NCBI GenBank assembly: GCA_903929485.1
Contig: CAIYUY010000290.1
Coordinates: 1 to 53,535 of the forward strand
Direction of reading: 5' to 3'
Source of the DNA: an uncultured Desulfuromonadales bacterium
GTDB lineage: Bacteria > Desulfobacterota > Desulfuromonadia > Geobacterales > CAIOGM01
DNA: 53,535 bases
Both the position numbers and the translations under genes were made by a program. Shown piece after piece: positions 16,051 to 26,168 of the stretch. How positions within the stretch are numbered: position 1 is the stretch's first letter; each line of letters opens with the position of its first letter. Below the pieces are notes generated by a model. It did no database searches, was not told the DNA's origin, and saw only the letters and a list, made by a program, of their open reading frames with translations.

Positions 16051-17541
16051 ATGCAATCACTTCGTACCAGCGGTATTCTGCTCCACCCGACCTCACTGCC
16101 GGGATGCGGCGGCATCGGCTCACTGGGGGCCGAGGCCCGCTCATTCATCGACTTTCTTGCCCAATCGGGCCAGTCACTATGGCAACTGCTCCCTCTGGGG
16201 CCCACTGGGTACGGCAATTCCCCCTACTCCTGTTATTCCGCCTTTGCCGGCAACCCGCTGCTCATCAACTGTGAAATTTTGGCCCAGGAGGGAGATCTCA
16301 GCCGCGAACAGTGTCTTGATGATGAGGGGACGCATCAGGTGGATTATCCGTTGGTGCAGGAGCGCAAGCTCCGCCTCCTTCGGAAGGGGGCGGATACCTT
16401 CCTGGAGCGTCAGGATGTCGCGGGGGGGGAAGATTTTCTTCGATTCCGGGAGACGACTCCGTGGCTTCAGGATTTTGCGCTGTTCATGTCGTTGAAAGAG
16501 CTGTTCGGCGGCGCCTGTTGGAATGACTGGCCTGAAGAAATCCGACTTCGCGCCCCCCATGCCCTGGCGGATTACGCCGCGCGATTGGTCCGTGAGATAA
16601 CCATTCACTGCTACATGCAGTGGCGTTTTTTTCGGCAATGGCGCAGCATCAGGGGATATGCCGCCGAGCGGGGAGTGAGGATAGTCGGAGACCTTCCCAT
16701 CTTCGTCGCCTATGACTCCGCCGAGGTCTGGGCGAATCCCACCCTGTTCAAACTGGACGCAAAAGGAACCCCTACGGTTATCGCCGGCGTTCCTCCCGAT
16801 TACTTCAGCCCCACCGGCCAGCTTTGGGGAAACCCGCACTATGACTGGGACGCCTTGGCGCGTACCGGCTATGCCTGGTGGATTGCGCGGATGCAAAATT
16901 CCCTGGAGCTGTACGATATCGTCCGGATCGATCACTTCCGGGGATTTGCCGCCAGTTGGGAGGTTCCCTTCGGGGACGACACCGCAATCAACGGGCAATG
17001 GGCGCCTGGTCCCGGGGCTGAACTATTTCTGGCTTTGGAGGGGGCCCTGGGGAAGATGCCGATCATCGCCGAAGATCTGGGAATCATAACTACCGATGTG
17101 GAGGAACTGCGGGATCAGTTCGGATTCCCCGGGATGAAAATTCTCCATTTTGCTTTCGATTCCGGGCCGGACAACAAGTATCTCCCCCATAACCATCTGC
17201 CGGAATCGGTGGTCTATACCGGGACCCATGACAATGACACCACTGCCGGATGGTTCGCCAAGCTTTCCGAACATGAACAGCTGCATATCCGGCGGTACCT
17301 GCGGTATCAGGGTGATGACATGGTCTGGGAGATGATCCGGACGGCGCTTATCTCCGTGGCGGAGACCGCCATTATTCCCCTGCAGGACCTCCTCTCTTTG
17401 GGGAGTGACTATCGGATGAACATGCCGGGGACCGTGGGGAGCAACTGGTCGTGGCGGTTTGCCCCGGGCGACCTGACAAGCGACCTGGCTACCCGATTGT
17501 GTGATCTTACCGAACTGTATGGTCGGAAACGGCAAAAATGA
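16051..17541 (+). CDS. malQ: 4-alpha-glucanotransferase (amylomaltase)
   Basis: A 496-residue GH77 enzyme that transfers alpha-1,4-glucan segments between maltodextrins in glycogen or maltose metabolism. The catalytic residues sit in the expected motifs: nucleophile Asp294 in RIDHFRG, acid/base Glu341 in IIAEDLG, and Asp394 in THDND. The opening SGILLHPTSLPGCGGIGSLG is typical. A good ribosome binding site, GGAGG, lies 5 bases before the ATG. It stands alone between the hemerythrins and metY, with no other glycogen gene in view. Confidence 0.97.
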   Translation: MQSLRTSGILLHPTSLPGCGGIGSLGAEARSFIDFLAQSGQSLWQLLPLGPTGYGNSPYSCYSAFAGNPLLINCEILAQEGDLSREQCLDDEGTHQVDYPLVQERKLRLLRKGADTFLERQDVAGGEDFLRFRETTPWLQDFALFMSLKELFGGACWNDWPEEIRLRAPHALADYAARLVREITIHCYMQWRFFRQWRSIRGYAAERGVRIVGDLPIFVAYDSAEVWANPTLFKLDAKGTPTVIAGVPPDYFSPTGQLWGNPHYDWDALARTGYAWWIARMQNSLELYDIVRIDHFRGFAASWEVPFGDDTAINGQWAPGPGAELFLALEGALGKMPIIAEDLGIITTDVEELRDQFGFPGMKILHFAFDSGPDNKYLPHNHLPESVVYTGTHDNDTTAGWFAKLSEHEQLHIRRYLRYQGDDMVWEMIRTALISVAETAIIPLQDLLSLGSDYRMNMPGTVGSNWSWRFAPGDLTSDLATRLCDLTELYGRKRQK

Positions 17542-17599
17542 GGGAAAGGGACTTGGTGGAGATGTAATTGACGATCAGGAACAGTGCCCCTTTTTGTTA

Positions 17600-17628
17600 T
17601 TGACAGGTTCGGTGTGGTATACGAATAT
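17600..17628 (+). promoter_or_regulatory. Sigma-70-like promoter for the metY-like gene
   Basis: TTGACA at 17600-17605 is a perfect -35 box. With 17 bases of spacing the -10 is GAATAT (17623-17628), a moderate match. The start codon lies at 17665. Confidence 0.5.
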
Positions 17629-17646
17629 TACGTGTTTAAAAATTGA

Positions 17647-18948
<1,302 letters not shown>

Positions 18949-18950
18949 GC

Positions 18951-19111
18951 GGTGAATGGTGAATGGTGAATGGTGAATGGTGAATGGTGAATGGTGAATG
19001 GTGAATGGTGAATGGTGAATGGAGAATGGTGAATGGTGAATGGTGAATGGTGAATGGTGAATGGTGAATGGTGAATGGTGAAAGGTGAAAGGTGAATGGT
19101 GAAAAGTGAAT
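18951..19111. repeat. Tandem heptamer array, 23 copies of GGTGAAT
   Basis: Exactly 161 bases, 23 units of seven, beginning two bases after the metY stop. Most units are GGTGAAT; variants are GGAGAAT (19021), GGTGAAA (three units near the end) and AGTGAAT (last). A reverse-strand open frame through it only reflects the 21-base reading period and is not a gene. Confidence 0.97.
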
Positions 19112-19119
19112 ACAAAAAA

Positions 19120-19150
19120 GCCGCTTCCCTGGGGGAGGCGGCCTTTTATT
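19120..19150. terminator. Rho-independent terminator after metY
   Basis: GCCGCTTCC (19120-19128) pairs with GGAGGCGGC (19134-19142) through one G-U pair. TTTTATTT follows, and a run of A precedes it, so it can work in both directions for the convergent genes. Confidence 0.85.
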
Positions 19151-19178
19151 TATTCACTATTCACTATTCACTATTCAC
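19151..19178. repeat. Four copies of TATTCAC, inverted relative to the main array
   Basis: Four perfect heptamers. Read on the other strand they are GTGAATA, a near match to the GGTGAAT units at 18951-19111 but in the opposite orientation. The terminator lies between the two arrays. Confidence 0.9.
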
Positions 19179-19183
19179 AATTT

Positions 19184-20902
19184 TTATTTAAGCTTTCCGC
19201 AGATAAACGGATCTCTTCCCCGCTGCATCTGTGAAGTGTAAGGTTCCATGGCGGTGTTCAATACCGTGTATCCCGCAGGGCAGGCGCCGAAACTAGGGGT
19301 ACAACCTTCTTCGCATTCCCATCCTGAAGTCTCGACCTGATCCGGAGCTATATCAATGGAGCCGAACCCTGGGTTGGAGTAGAATACGTGAACAGCGTAT
19401 GAGCAGTTATTCCTGTACGCCAGCCAGTTGTTAATGTTTATGTTGCTGAAAGTACTGATACAGTCGGTGGCGGGTTTTACCAGGGCATACTGCTTCTTCT
19501 CATCGCTCTCACCCCCATCGCCCCGTGGTGTCGATGGGGAGGCTCGGTCGATAACTCGGCGAGCTTGGCTAAGCTGAAGTCGTTGCGGTTCTTCCTTTTG
19601 TTTGGTCTCTTCCCGTTGTTGCGGCGGGAGAGCCGCATTTACGTGTGTCTTTTTCTTCAGTTCTTCGGTTTTTAGTTCCACGGGTTCAAGCTGCCGCGCT
19701 TTTTCAGCCCGACGGAGATCTTCCTGCTCCTGTTGCCGAGCACGTTTTGCCCGGCGTAACTTTTCCTGCTCCTGCTGCCGTGCTTTCTCAGCCAGGATCA
19801 GCTCTTCCTGTTCCTGCTGTTGCGCCTTCTCCGCCGCTTTGATCAACTCTTCCTGTTGCTGCTGTTGCGCCTTCTCTGCCGCTCGGCTCAACTCTTCCTG
19901 CTGCTTTGCCCTCACTGTGGCGCGGCTCAACTCTTCCTGTTTTTGCTTCTCCGCCTTCTCCGCCGCGCGGCTCAGCTCTTCCTGCTGCTTTGCCTTCTCT
20001 GTTGCGAGGCTCAACTCTTCCTGTTTCTGCTTCTCCGCCTTCACTGCCGCACGAGCCAGCTCTTCCTGCTTTTGCGCCTTCTCCGCCGCGCGGCTCAACT
20101 CTTCATGCCTTTGCTTCTCCGCCTTAGCTGCGGCGCGGCTTAGCTCTTCCTGCTTTTGCGCCTTCTCCGCTACCTGTTTAAGTTCTTCCCGCTTCCGCGT
20201 CTCGATTTTCTCTGCCGCACGGCTCAGCTCTTCCTGTTTCTGCGCACTGTCTGCCGCACGGTTCAACTCTTCCTGCTTCTGCTTCTCTACCTTCTCTGCC
20301 GCGCGAGTCAGCTCTTCCTGCTTCTCTGCCTTCACTGCCGCGCGGTTCAACTCATCCTGTTGCTGCTTCTTCACTTTCTCTGCTAGCCGAGTCAGCTCTT
20401 CCTGTTGTTGCGCCTTTTCGGCCCGGCGCAGGTCTTCCTGCTCCTGCTGCTTTGCCCGCTTGGCCCGGCGCAGCTCTTCCTGCTCCTTTTCCGTTAGCGG
20501 CGCCGGTTGGGGCTCGGTCCGTGTCGGCTCCGCCTCTTGCACCAGCTTCGGATCGGTGACGACTCGTACCGAGATCTCCTCCAGATCCGCGCCGGAGACG
20601 GTGAACGAAGTGCAGCTGTTTTCGCCTGGTTGCAGGGTGATCCGTCGATGCTCGCTCTTTAGTTGATTGCCCACATCCCACGCAATGGTGTACTCCACCA
20701 TCACCGGTTCCTCGTAGTTGCTGAGAAAGCGCCATTGCAAGGTGCAGTTGGGCCCCTTCATTGCGGCGCTGCACTCATTCCGATGACTGAATTCGATGCC
20801 GTTCAGCGCTCCGTCATTCAGTTGATCCCATTGTGTCCAGTCATCAGCTAAACAGCAGATAGGCACCAAGAAAAATAAGAATAAAACCAGTAGTTGTTTC
20901 AT
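19184..20902 (-). CDS. Exported protein with a long 28-residue-repeat coiled coil
   Basis: A 572-residue protein with a signal peptide ending near CLADD (about residue 20). A small beta domain (about 22-115) carries three cysteines near the start. From about 130 to 410 it is a Glu/Ala/Lys/Gln coiled coil made of alternating 13- and 15-residue units, each starting EEL(S/T/N)RAAEKA. Together they give a 28-residue period, exactly four heptads. The C-terminal domain (about 470-572) holds six cysteines, which probably form disulfides. The layout recalls TolA-like periplasmic rods, but there is no membrane anchor other than the signal peptide. AGGGAGGGGG precedes the ATG. The SUMF-fold gene upstream is separated by 79 bases. 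The function is unknown. Confidence 0.8.
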   Translation of the reverse strand: MKQLLVLFLFFLVPICCLADDWTQWDQLNDGALNGIEFSHRNECSAAMKGPNCTLQWRFLSNYEEPVMVEYTIAWDVGNQLKSEHRRITLQPGENSCTSFTVSGADLEEISVRVVTDPKLVQEAEPTRTEPQPAPLTEKEQEELRRAKRAKQQEQEDLRRAEKAQQQEELTRLAEKVKKQQQDELNRAAVKAEKQEELTRAAEKVEKQKQEELNRAADSAQKQEELSRAAEKIETRKREELKQVAEKAQKQEELSRAAAKAEKQRHEELSRAAEKAQKQEELARAAVKAEKQKQEELSLATEKAKQQEELSRAAEKAEKQKQEELSRATVRAKQQEELSRAAEKAQQQQQEELIKAAEKAQQQEQEELILAEKARQQEQEKLRRAKRARQQEQEDLRRAEKARQLEPVELKTEELKKKTHVNAALPPQQREETKQKEEPQRLQLSQARRVIDRASPSTPRGDGGESDEKKQYALVKPATDCISTFSNININNWLAYRNNCSYAVHVFYSNPGFGSIDIAPDQVETSGWECEEGCTPSFGACPAGYTVLNTAMEPYTSQMQRGRDPFICGKLK

Positions 20903-20981
20903 GCCCCCTCCCTCTCCAAGGGCGTTGAAAAGCTCCCCGTATCCTCTCGGACATTATGAATTAGAAGTATAAAGTTCAGGA

Positions 20982-21839
20982 TTACTGGGAAGTGAAGACC
21001 ACACGCAGACCGTTAGTTCTGATCTGAGAGTCTTGGGCCGCTCCGCTTCTGAATGCAGCCCGTGAGCTGAGATCGGTGGATCTGCCGTCGCTGCCGCGAA
21101 TGACGCGGTTCAACCCTTGAGACGGTCCCTTGGGATTATCCTTGGGACTGTTCTTGTAGTAATCCTGGTTAAACCAGTCGCTGCACCACTCCGAAACATT
21201 ATCGTTCATGTCGTAGATCTCAAGGCCGTTGGGCTGCTTGGTTCCCACCGGTTGTGTCTTCTTCACGGTGTTGTCGCTGTTCCATCCCAGATCGTCCAGA
21301 TTGTTGCCGCCGCAAAACTTCTCTCTCTTGCCACCGCTGCGGCAGGCAAATTCCCACTCGGCTTCGGTGGGCAACCGGAAGACCTTATCTCTATTTTTTC
21401 GATACCTGCTCATAAATGCGCCGGTATCTTCCCATGTCATGTTCTCCACCGGGCAATCCTTGCCGCATTTTATGTTATGGGCGGGATTATCCCCCATTAC
21501 CTTGATCCATTCACCTTGTGTTACTTCGTATTTTCCCATCCAGAAGTCGGATACACAGACCTCGTGGGGGGTAACTTTTAAATCGGCTGGAAATTCTCCG
21601 AATGTGTCCCCCATCTGATAGCAGCCACCCTTAACGAAGACGAATTCCATGCCGGTGTACGGGTCCTTATAGGTCGGTGGCGCTCCGGCGGGAAGTTGAG
21701 CCACCGCCGTGGGTGGGGTCAGTTCCGGTGCAGAGGTGCTCCGCAGTTTCAGTTTCGTCGGCGGGACGTCGGCAGCCTGAGCTGCTACGGCGAGGCCGAC
21801 CAGCGATATGAGAGTCAGGGCAACGGTGCGAAAGGGCAT
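20982..21839 (-). CDS. Exported SUMF1/FGE-fold protein, probably non-catalytic
   Basis: A 285-residue protein with a signal peptide (about 1-22, ending AAQA) and a formylglycine-generating-enzyme-type domain (about 60-285). Motifs include FVKGGCYQMGD, YEVTQGEW, RLPTEAEWEFACR (about 152-164) and GLEIYDMNDNVSEWC. In active enzymes the C-terminal strand region has two copper-binding cysteines in the RGGSW...CR pattern; here it reads IRGSDGRSTDLSSRAAFR, with no cysteine. It is therefore likely a binding or lectin-like scaffold rather than a sulfatase activator. GAGGAG precedes the ATG. An inverted repeat at 21898-21919 may regulate it. It may act with the coiled-coil protein downstream. Confidence 0.88.
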   Translation of the reverse strand: MPFRTVALTLISLVGLAVAAQAADVPPTKLKLRSTSAPELTPPTAVAQLPAGAPPTYKDPYTGMEFVFVKGGCYQMGDTFGEFPADLKVTPHEVCVSDFWMGKYEVTQGEWIKVMGDNPAHNIKCGKDCPVENMTWEDTGAFMSRYRKNRDKVFRLPTEAEWEFACRSGGKREKFCGGNNLDDLGWNSDNTVKKTQPVGTKQPNGLEIYDMNDNVSEWCSDWFNQDYYKNSPKDNPKGPSQGLNRVIRGSDGRSTDLSSRAAFRSGAAQDSQIRTNGLRVVFTSQ

Positions 21840-21897
21840 GGTGAATCTCCTCTTGTTTGGGGCATTATGTATAGTTAGTCATCTCAATAAAAGTATC

Positions 21898-21919
21898 TGA
21901 CTCTTATCATAAAGAGTCA
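21898..21919. promoter_or_regulatory. Inverted repeat upstream of the SUMF-fold gene
   Basis: TGACTCTT and AAGAGTCA are perfect eight-base arms around ATCATA, 59 bases upstream of the start at 21839. It is a candidate operator. The rest of the 343-base gap at 21840-22182 shows no gene and no clear promoter. Confidence 0.45.
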
Positions 21920-22182
21920 CGGAATCACCAAATTGACGGAACTCAGGACGGAAATCAACCTACAGTTCGGATGATAAAAAACCGTGACCGTAATTACTAC
22001 CTTATCTGAGGTGTCATGTCAACAGTAGACACTCATCTGCCGGCTCATATCCTTGATTTTTGGCCAACATCACGGGAGACCCCCTCCGGATTCACTCTTG
22101 AGGGGTGAAACTTTTTTATTATGGGTGGTAAGAGTGGTAATCGAGAAGATCTCACCGGGGAGGTGAATGCAGATGGAGGGGG

Positions 22183-22749
22183 TCAACGTCGTGAAAGCTT
22201 GAGGTAGCATTCCCCCCGGTGGAAAATTGCGTCGCTTGCCTGAAGAGAGGTGGGGTATTCACGGAGAAAACGGTCAAAGAGGCCAAGGGCGGCACGGTAG
22301 TGTCTTTTCCGGTATTGGAATTTTGCCTTGGTAAAAAGTTCCTGTTCCCCCGCTGCTGTTAACGTTGGCCTCGTCGCGGTGGCCGCGGCAGAGGACGATT
22401 CCGGCGCCTCCTGCCGCAGCGTCTCCGGTCCAACCGGAGGCGCTGCATGTCTGGCCAAGAGATTGTGGGGAATCGGTACGCGGATTATCTCTCCCGTGAA
22501 GATGAGGTTGGGATCGGCGATCCGGTTGAAAAGGAGTATTTGGGGGAAGTAGTACCCTTTGCCGGTAAAACGTCGGGACAGCTTACTCAGGCTGTCGCCC
22601 CTTTTGATGGTAACGACTTTAACCGCTATCCCCTCATCGGGAGTCGTGGGGAGTTGACCGGTAACGGTTTCCGGACGATAGATCAGCACGCTATCCGCTG
22701 TTGCCGGGGGCGGGAGTAGAAGGGTAGCGACAAGCAACAGGCGTTTCAT
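22183..22749 (-). CDS. Exported LysM protein with a TPR-like C-terminus
   Basis: A 188-residue protein with a signal peptide (about 1-18, ending ATA). A LysM domain spans about 45-93 (VTIKRGDSLSKLSRRFTGKGYYF, then ADPNLIFTGEIIRVP). A low-complexity Ala/Pro/Ser linker leads to a helical pair at 135-188 (FTKAKFQYRKRHYRAALGLFDRFLREYP) that reads as a tetratricopeptide unit of the YbgF/CpoB type. It starts two bases after the stop of the 810-residue gene, so the two form one transcript. A peptidoglycan-associated periplasmic role is inferred. Confidence 0.82.
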   Translation of the reverse strand: MKRLLLVATLLLPPPATADSVLIYRPETVTGQLPTTPDEGIAVKVVTIKRGDSLSKLSRRFTGKGYYFPQILLFNRIADPNLIFTGEIIRVPIPHNLLARHAAPPVGPETLRQEAPESSSAAATATRPTLTAAGEQELFTKAKFQYRKRHYRAALGLFDRFLREYPTSLQASDAIFHRGECYLKLSRR

Positions 22750-22751
22750 GA

Positions 22752-25184
22752 TCAGTACCTGTTCCCCTGATAATCCTCATAGAATACCTTGCCGGCGATG
22801 GCGAGGCTGGAGCCGGCTCTGATACCATGGCGGACCCGGCTAATAATCCTGAAACTCCTTTTTTCACCGGCGCCCAGTTCCTCAATGGTCCAAGCGGGCT
22901 CTTTTCCTCGCAGGGACGCCACCGGTTCCGTCCCCACTAGTTCAAGCTGTTCCGGTATCACGCTCTCCAGGGAGACGGAACGAGCAACGGCGGAACCACG
23001 ATTGAAGCAGGTTAATTCGATGATGGCAATCTCCCCCGGTTTGAGTCGTCCCCCTTCACCAACCAGTGAGAGTTCCACAACCGGTCGGGCAAAGGTTATT
23101 TTCAGTTTTGCGCCGGCCCTGACAGCACTGCCTGAAACCGACTCTGCTGCAAGGGATATGGAGACTTCAGCTCTGTCGGCGGTTTCCGGTGGGGTGGTCA
23201 CCGCCATGATGAAATGTTGCGTTTCGTCCGGGGCCAAGAGGAACGGGCCGGTCACCGGAGGTTCACGATTGTCACGTTGTCCGTTTCCTTGGACATCTTT
23301 GTAGAACTGCGCGGTAAAGCCCATGGGGAGGATGGCGCTCATGCTCACCGGTTCCTTCACATTACCGCTGTTGGTTACGGAGACCGGTACGGAGAGAAGC
23401 TGTCCCGGCACGGCAACCAGTCGTTCCTGGTTAAGCGAGAGCGCAACACCGCTGACGGCGCTCACCGTTGCCGCCGGTGATACAAAAATAGTCTTGGTTT
23501 GTAGGGCAGGATTAGTCATCTCACCACGACAGATCAACTCCTGTCCGGCTGGGCTCCCCTTTTTTAGCCGGAAAGTGACGGAGAGTTCCCTGCTTGCTCC
23601 CGATGCGAGATCGATGTTCTCAAGAACGAGATTGCCTGACTCGTAGAGAAAGCCGGGATAGGAAATCGGCTCAAGGAGGGACGGATAGTCCAATCGCACG
23701 TAGGCGCCATGCACCGGCGCCGAGCCCACATTCAAGAGCGTTATCCGGTAGACGATTTCTTCTCCTTGTTTAACCGAATCCTGAGCCGGCTTCACCACAC
23801 CACGGAGTAACGGCGCGGAGACTGCCAGCACCATTTCGCTGGTCCGGGAAACGGCCGTGCTGAACCGGGATACGGCCCTCACCGGGTAGCGCAATTTCTG
23901 GCCGTCAACACTCCCCCTGGGGACATCGATGAGCAACAAGCCGCGCCACCCCTCCCCAGGCCCCAGAAAAGGGGTCGCCGACAAGGGAAGCTCCGCCGCG
24001 GATGCAACAAAACGTGGGGCGAATTCCGTGGGAAAACCGGTCTCCAGGGTGAAACTGTCCGAACCGTTTCCATTGTTCACGACGGCAACGGGGATGAAGT
24101 ACCTTCTCCCTGCTTCCGGTCGCGCCGGCGGCGGTGTCACGGAAATTGTCAGGTCGGAAAATTGCTCCACTTCAATGGTCAGCGTATGGCTCGCTCCAGC
24201 TGTGCTTCGTGAAGCGACCTCTTTCTGTTGTTGTGGAATTTCCCGTTGAGGCGCCGGTTCGCGCTGCGCCACGGTAACCACATCGACTCCCAGCTTACGC
24301 AGACGCGCAGCGGCTTCGATGGCGGCCGGAGTTCCGGGGTACTGCACCAGAGTGGCGCGGTAATCGGAGATAGCCTGCTCTCTGAGGAGCTTGCTTTTTT
24401 GTTTACGAGAACGCTTCACCTTCTTGGCGGACTGCTGCTTGACCGGTTGCGCCGAAGCCGGAAGAGGCGTTTTTATCGCGGCTTCTTCCGGTGTGGCGGC
24501 TGGTGCAGGCGAAAACGTTCCGTTTGAGGCAGATAGCGCTATTATTTGCGCCCCGGTCTCGGCCGAAGATGATGGTTGAACCCTTGCACCTGACGCTCCG
24601 TTGGGCTGGGGTGATTGCAGGGTAGGTGGCGTTTCCGGTGATGGGGTCACACCTCGTGAAGAGTGGTTAAGTTTTACTTCTACATTTTCCTTCTGCTGCT
24701 GAGTCGGGAGAGTAGTCGGGGCATTTTCAACCGGAGCCGCCGTCGAGCCTCTGTTCAGAGTCGTTTCGGGATTTTCCGCTCCAACCCCTTTGGTTGTGCC
24801 GCCGCCGCGACCGTAAAGTTCAGCCGATGCGAGCAAATCCTCTTCCACTGTTTCCTTGAGAGGGTGATCGGGGAACTCCTTGAGGAACAGGGACATGTTC
24901 AATGCGGCCCCTATCCTGTCACCTGAACGGTAGTTGGAGCGAGCGAGCCAGAAAAGGGTCATGTCACGAAGTGGAGTTGTCGGATAATCCTTAAGAACTT
25001 TCGAGAGCTTATCGATGGCGAGTTGGTAATCACCCTTTTGATAGGCGTTAAACCCCGCCAAAAAGAGCGAAGAATCACCCGTCTCCGCTCCCATGAGCGG
25101 CGCGGCAAGCAGCACGATCAAAAGGAGTGACAGTAGCGTCCTGGTAATCGCTCTCCATGAATAAGATGAATTGTGAATTGACAT
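22752..25184 (-). CDS. Exported TPR and DUF11-like repeat protein
   Basis: An 810-residue protein. Its N-terminus has a signal peptide (LLSLLLIVLLAAPLMGAETG, about 14-34) and then tetratricopeptide-type helices (about 38-125: LFLAGFNAYQKGDYQLAIDKL). A Ser/Pro/Thr-rich linker (130-300) follows. The C-terminal half has several beta-sandwich units with the DUF11/CARDB-type pattern of 'VNNGNGSDSF', 'LLNVGSAPVHG', 'VTNSGNVKEPV' and 'CFNRGSAVARSV' (about residues 370, 480, 600 and 710). Such repeats are found in surface or periplasmic scaffold proteins. AGGA lies six bases before the ATG. It is probably co-transcribed with the LysM-TPR gene behind it. Confidence 0.8.
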   Translation of the reverse strand: MSIHNSSYSWRAITRTLLSLLLIVLLAAPLMGAETGDSSLFLAGFNAYQKGDYQLAIDKLSKVLKDYPTTPLRDMTLFWLARSNYRSGDRIGAALNMSLFLKEFPDHPLKETVEEDLLASAELYGRGGGTTKGVGAENPETTLNRGSTAAPVENAPTTLPTQQQKENVEVKLNHSSRGVTPSPETPPTLQSPQPNGASGARVQPSSSAETGAQIIALSASNGTFSPAPAATPEEAAIKTPLPASAQPVKQQSAKKVKRSRKQKSKLLREQAISDYRATLVQYPGTPAAIEAAARLRKLGVDVVTVAQREPAPQREIPQQQKEVASRSTAGASHTLTIEVEQFSDLTISVTPPPARPEAGRRYFIPVAVVNNGNGSDSFTLETGFPTEFAPRFVASAAELPLSATPFLGPGEGWRGLLLIDVPRGSVDGQKLRYPVRAVSRFSTAVSRTSEMVLAVSAPLLRGVVKPAQDSVKQGEEIVYRITLLNVGSAPVHGAYVRLDYPSLLEPISYPGFLYESGNLVLENIDLASGASRELSVTFRLKKGSPAGQELICRGEMTNPALQTKTIFVSPAATVSAVSGVALSLNQERLVAVPGQLLSVPVSVTNSGNVKEPVSMSAILPMGFTAQFYKDVQGNGQRDNREPPVTGPFLLAPDETQHFIMAVTTPPETADRAEVSISLAAESVSGSAVRAGAKLKITFARPVVELSLVGEGGRLKPGEIAIIELTCFNRGSAVARSVSLESVIPEQLELVGTEPVASLRGKEPAWTIEELGAGEKRSFRIISRVRHGIRAGSSLAIAGKVFYEDYQGNRY

Positions 25185-25349
25185 ATTGTTCCTGTCTCCT
25201 TACGGGGTAACACAGTGATTATGAGACTCTGTTTCATATCACCATCGGCGTGAGCTGTCAATGACGATTCATCATTTCCGCTTCTTGTGCATGACCTGGG
25301 TGGCGTGATACACTCTTTACGAACACTATCCTGAGTAAGGGAGGCTGTC

Positions 25350-26168
25350 ATGACGAACATCCGTCCCCCCGCGGTTGCGGGAAGTTTTTATCCCGGTAAT
25401 GCGGCTACATTGGCCGCTGAGATCGACGCCATGTTGGTTGAAGCCGGCCGCCGAAAACCGTTGACGCCGGGTGAGCAGTTGCCAAAGGCGATCATTGTCC
25501 CTCATGCCGGCTATATTTACTCCGGTCCGGTGGCTGCCGAAGCTTTTCTCCGTCTCCGTGCAGGGAAGGGGATTATCACGCGGGTTCTTCTTCTTGGCCC
25601 CGTTCATCGGGTGGCGGTACGGGGGGTGGCGCTTTCCTCGGCTTCTTCTTTCCTTACCCCGCTGGGAACTGTCCCTCTGGACGGTGAAGCGGCGCTGCGG
25701 CTCGTCGGGGCGCCTCATGTCGGCGTCTGTGACCCTGCTCATGCGGAGGAACACTCACTTGAGGTGCAGCTCCCTTTCCTGCAGCGGGTGCTGGAAGAGT
25801 TTTTGTTGATTCCGCTGGCAGTGGGTGATGCAGGGGCCGAGGAGGTGGCCGACTTGCTTGAGCGGCTCTGGGGCGGACCGGAGACTCTCATCGTAATCAG
25901 TTCCGACCTGTCGCACTATCTGCCCTATGACGCCGCGCGGCGGATGGATGACGCCACGGTCCAGGCGCTGCTCAACCTGCAGCTGCTCGTGTCCCACGAA
26001 CAGGCTTGCGGTGCGTCGCCGGTGAACGGCCTGATCGTTGCAGCCCGGCGTAAGGGGCTGCAACCGAGGCTCATTGATCTACGAAACTCCGGCGATACTG
26101 CCGGCGACAAAGAGCGGGTGGTCGGTTATGCGGCCATGGCGTTTTACGAGGGGGATTCCCATGTCTGA
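25350..26168 (+). CDS. amrB: AmmeMemoRadiSam system protein B (MEMO1 family)
   Basis: A 272-residue MEMO-family protein. It opens with IRPPAVAGSFYPG (4-16), followed by IIVPHAGYIYSGPVAAEAF (about 50-68) and LLGPVHR. EEHSLEVQLPF and VISSDLSHY come later; these supply the metal-site histidines and aspartates of the extradiol-dioxygenase-like fold. The biochemical role in bacteria is not settled. It overlaps the AMMECR1 gene by eight bases. The radical SAM partner that gives the system its name is not in this window. GGGAGG precedes the ATG. Confidence 0.93.
   Translation: MTNIRPPAVAGSFYPGNAATLAAEIDAMLVEAGRRKPLTPGEQLPKAIIVPHAGYIYSGPVAAEAFLRLRAGKGIITRVLLLGPVHRVAVRGVALSSASSFLTPLGTVPLDGEAALRLVGAPHVGVCDPAHAEEHSLEVQLPFLQRVLEEFLLIPLAVGDAGAEEVADLLERLWGGPETLIVISSDLSHYLPYDAARRMDDATVQALLNLQLLVSHEQACGASPVNGLIVAARRKGLQPRLIDLRNSGDTAGDKERVVGYAAMAFYEGDSHV

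Noticed and set aside
19602-20666. A 354-codon plus-strand open frame rich in Ser, Cys and Phe
   Set aside because: It is the antisense of the coiled-coil repeat gene, where biased codons keep the opposite strand open. Composition and repeats mirror the real gene.
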